Source: Paracoccus tibetensis (GTDB lineage: Bacteria; Pseudomonadota; Alphaproteobacteria; Rhodobacterales; Rhodobacteraceae). From it: a stretch of DNA of 64,000 nucleotides. The DNA is taken from assembly GCF_900102505.1 (NCBI RefSeq), contig NZ_FMVT01000007.1, positions 186,001 through 250,000 of the forward strand. The letters are read 5' to 3'. Shown here in pieces: positions 61,875 to 64,000 of the stretch. The position numbers and the translations under genes are program-made. The notes under the pieces were generated by a model. The model was not told the origin of the DNA. It saw only the letters and a list, made by a program, of their open reading frames with translations, and ran no database searches. Numbering within the stretch: the first letter of the stretch is position 1; the number at the start of each line of letters is the position of its first letter.

Positions 61875-64000
61875 CTACCCCGCCAGAAGCGCCGCGTTGC
61901 CGCCCGCTGCCGTCGTGTCCACGCAGAGATGGCGCTCGTGCAGGACATGGGCCGCGTCGGGCAGGGCGGTGATCAGCGGGACGATCGGTCCCGCGCGCCG
62001 GGCCAGCGCGGCGGCGAGGGCACGCCCTTCCGCCGCATCGCCCCACCAGAGGACCGCCGAGAGGTTCGGCAGCCGCTCCAGCTCTGCCGCGGGCAGCGCG
62101 CCGCCGGTGCTGAGGGCGATGCCGCCAAGGCTGCGGACGGCCTGGGCCTGCGCCTCGGCCGCCGCCGCGCCGGGGCCGAGGCACAGCACGGCCGGGCGCG
62201 GGATCAGGATCAGCCGGTTCAGCTCGCCCGTGGGGCCGGGCATGAGCCGCTCGTCCACCGGCGTGTCGGGCGTGACCGCGAGCGCCGCCGACAGGGCGGT
62301 CGGATCGGCCGGGCGGGGCCAGCTGCCGGGCGCCTGCGGGGCGGGCTCGGGCGCGAAGAAGCGCGGCAGGTAGAGCGGGCCGCCGGCCTTGGGGCCGGTG
62401 CCCGACAGTCCCTCGCCGCCGAAGGGCTGGCTGCCCACCGTGGCGCCGACCTGGTTGCGGTTGACATAGATGTTGCCGGCATGGACGGCCTCGGCCACCT
62501 CCTGCACGCGGCTGTCGATGCGGCTGTGCAGGCCGAAGGTCAGCCCGTAGCCGGTCGCGTTGATCGCTTGGATGACGCGGGGCAGGTCGGCGGCCTTGTA
62601 GGTCGCGACATGGAGGACCGGCCCGAAGATCTCGCGCGTCAGCGCCTCTATGCCGGGCACGCGGATCAGCGTCGGGGGCACGAAAAAGCCGGTCCGCGGG
62701 GCCGGGCGCTGGTGCAGGATGCCGCCGCGATGCTCCTCGATCCAGCCGAGGATGCCGCCCCGCGCCGCGCCGTCGATGACGGGGCCGACATCGGTCGCCA
62801 GGTCCCACGGATCGCCGACGGTCAGCTGGTCCATCGCGCCCTGGATCATGGCGATGAGATGGGGGGCGACGTCCTCCTGCACATAGAGGCAGCGCAGCGC
62901 CGAGCAGCGCTGGCCGGCCGAGCGGAAGGCCGAGGCCACGATGTCGCGGACGGCCTGCTCGGGCAGGGCGGTGCTGTCGACGATCATCGCGTTGAGCCCA
63001 CCCGTCTCCGCGATCAGCGGCGTGCCGGGCGCCATGCCGGCGGCCATGCTGGCCTGGATGCGGCGGGCGGTGGCGGTGGAGCCGGTGAAGACGACGCCGT
63101 CGATCCCGGGGTGGCCGGTCAGGACGGCGCCGGTCTCGGGTCCGCCGGGCAGGAGCTGCAGCGCAGGGGTCGGCACGCCGGCCTCATGCAGCAGGCGCGT
63201 GGCGAGATGGGCGATCAGCGGCGTCTGGCCGGCGGGCTTGGCGAGAACGGCATTGCCCGCCATCAGCGCTGCCGCGATCTGGCCGGTGAAGATCGCCAGC
63301 GGGAAGTTCCAGGGGCTGATCGCGGCGATGCGGCCGCGAGGCGCGCGCGGGTCGGCCTCGCCCTCGGCAGCGTAGTAGCGCAGGAAGTCCACCGCCTCGC
63401 GCAGTTCGGCCACCGCGTCGTTCAGCGTCTTGCCCGCCTCGCGGGCGAGGAGGCCGAAGATCGGGCCGGACTGCGCCTCGTAGAGGTCGGCGGCGGTGCG
63501 AAGGATGCGCGCGCGCTCAACCGCAGGCGCGGCCCAGGGCGCGGCCGCGGCGATGGCGGCCTCTACGGTGGCGGCATCGGCCGGGGTGACTTGGGCGATG
63601 GCGGCTCCGGTCGTGGGGCTGACCACCTCCTCGGGCGCCGCAGCGGGGGGCCAGTTCCCCGCGACTTCGGCGTGACGGTGAACGAGCGGCGCGGCGGCCT
63701 CCAGCGGCGTGTCGCGGGTGGCGAAGATGCCGGCCAGCGTCGTCTCGTCGCTGAGATCGAAGCCGGCGCTGTTGCGGCGGGTCTCGCCGTAAATGGCATG
63801 GGGCGCGTGCAGCGCCTTGGGGGCGCGGGCGGCGCCGAGGGCGGCGAAGGGATCGGCGGCGATGTCCTCGGGCGAGACGGCCTCGTCCACGATCTGGTTC
63901 ACGAAGGAGGAATTGGCGCCGTTCTCCAGCAGGCGGCGGACGAGGTAGGCCAGAAGATCGCGATGCGCGCCGACCGGGGCGTAGATGCGGCAGCGGGTGC
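61875..64000 (-). CDS. putA: Bifunctional proline dehydrogenase / P5C dehydrogenase PutA, C-terminal part (5' end beyond window)
   Basis: At least 708 residues in frame from the window edge to TAG at 61875-61877. The first visible part, RIYAPVGAHRDLLAYLVRRL followed by LENGANSSFVNQIVDE, is the end of the proline dehydrogenase barrel. The aldehyde dehydrogenase domain follows, with ISPWNFPLAIFTGQIAAAL, FTGSTATARRIQ, ETGGLNAMIVDS and the catalytic Cys in SAGQRCSALRCLY. NRNQVGATVGSQPFGGEGLS is the PutA-specific end. A C-terminal domain of about 150 residues completes it. It converts proline to glutamate at the membrane. The GTG at 63902 is internal and not the start. Confidence 0.95.
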   Translation of the reverse strand, partial: TRCRIYAPVGAHRDLLAYLVRRLLENGANSSFVNQIVDEAVSPEDIAADPFAALGAARAPKALHAPHAIYGETRRNSAGFDLSDETTLAGIFATRDTPLEAAAPLVHRHAEVAGNWPPAAAPEEVVSPTTGAAIAQVTPADAATVEAAIAAAAPWAAPAVERARILRTAADLYEAQSGPIFGLLAREAGKTLNDAVAELREAVDFLRYYAAEGEADPRAPRGRIAAISPWNFPLAIFTGQIAAALMAGNAVLAKPAGQTPLIAHLATRLLHEAGVPTPALQLLPGGPETGAVLTGHPGIDGVVFTGSTATARRIQASMAAGMAPGTPLIAETGGLNAMIVDSTALPEQAVRDIVASAFRSAGQRCSALRCLYVQEDVAPHLIAMIQGAMDQLTVGDPWDLATDVGPVIDGAARGGILGWIEEHRGGILHQRPAPRTGFFVPPTLIRVPGIEALTREIFGPVLHVATYKAADLPRVIQAINATGYGLTFGLHSRIDSRVQEVAEAVHAGNIYVNRNQVGATVGSQPFGGEGLSGTGPKAGGPLYLPRFFAPEPAPQAPGSWPRPADPTALSAALAVTPDTPVDERLMPGPTGELNRLILIPRPAVLCLGPGAAAAEAQAQAVRSLGGIALSTGGALPAAELERLPNLSAVLWWGDAAEGRALAAALARRAGPIVPLITALPDAAHVLHERHLCVDTTAAGGNAALLAG

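Overview
The window is a stretch of GC-rich chromosome (or large replicon) with dense, often overlapping genes. It looks like a Rhodobacterales alphaproteobacterium close to Paracoccus. The evidence is an astaxanthin-type crt cluster with crtW and crtZ, an SmoEFGK/MtlK polyol uptake and oxidation operon, a TAXI-TRAP transporter with DUF1850 partner, a GbcAB glycine betaine demethylase, and PutA. No tRNA, rRNA, CRISPR array or insertion sequence was recognised.

Layout. 1-1.8 kb: end of an unrecognised gene, a GSU2403-type nucleotidyltransferase-fold gene behind a 14-bp-arm palindrome, and a WGR-domain gene. 1.8-9.2 kb (minus strand): a polyol operon of HAD phosphatase, SorC-type regulator, binding protein, two permeases, ATPase and mannitol 2-dehydrogenase. 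9.5-13.7 kb: ATP-grasp protein, alpha/beta hydrolase, DedA-like membrane protein and UbiB/ABC1 kinase. 13.7-21.2 kb: a hybrid histidine kinase with HPt domain and a small secreted molybdopterin-domain protein, divergent from a LuxR-type response regulator and a TAXI-TRAP operon. 21.2-24.8 kb: TPP riboswitch, thiC and an NCS1 permease. 25-36 kb: a proposed general-stress segment with an EcfG-like sigma factor, SDR oxidoreductase, small stress-type proteins, a NepR-like small protein, the Ku/LigD end-joining pair and a PQQ glucose dehydrogenase. 36-41 kb: malate synthase G divergent from gbcAB. 41-49.4 kb: a surface-glycan block with two GT2 proteins, a GT32-like protein, an epimerase and two unrecognised proteins. 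49.4-50.9 kb: a flavin disulfide reductase. 51.2-60.7 kb: crtE facing an eight-gene operon P450-idi-crtW-crtZ-crtX-crtY-crtI-crtB. 60.9-64 kb: a hypothetical gene and the C-terminal part of putA, which runs off the window.

How genes work together. The crt genes should make GGPP, phytoene, lycopene and beta-carotene, then add 4-keto and 3-hydroxy groups (astaxanthin series), with CrtX glucosylating hydroxyl ends. The P450 that appears to lead the operon has an I-helix lacking the usual acid/alcohol pair. In the 25-36 kb segment, exact or one-mismatch GGAAC-N16/17-CGTT sequences precede seven starts, including the sigma gene, the SDR gene, ku, the glucose dehydrogenase gene and three small or unknown genes. 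I read this as a clustered EcfG-type regulon, with a NepR-like anti-sigma candidate inside it.

Two further patterns stand out. A dispersed GC-rich repeat with a GCACAGAAGAT-like core lies in every convergent gap longer than about 50 bp. Two copies of GTGTTCAACA-N11-TGTTGAACAC lie about 9 kb apart.
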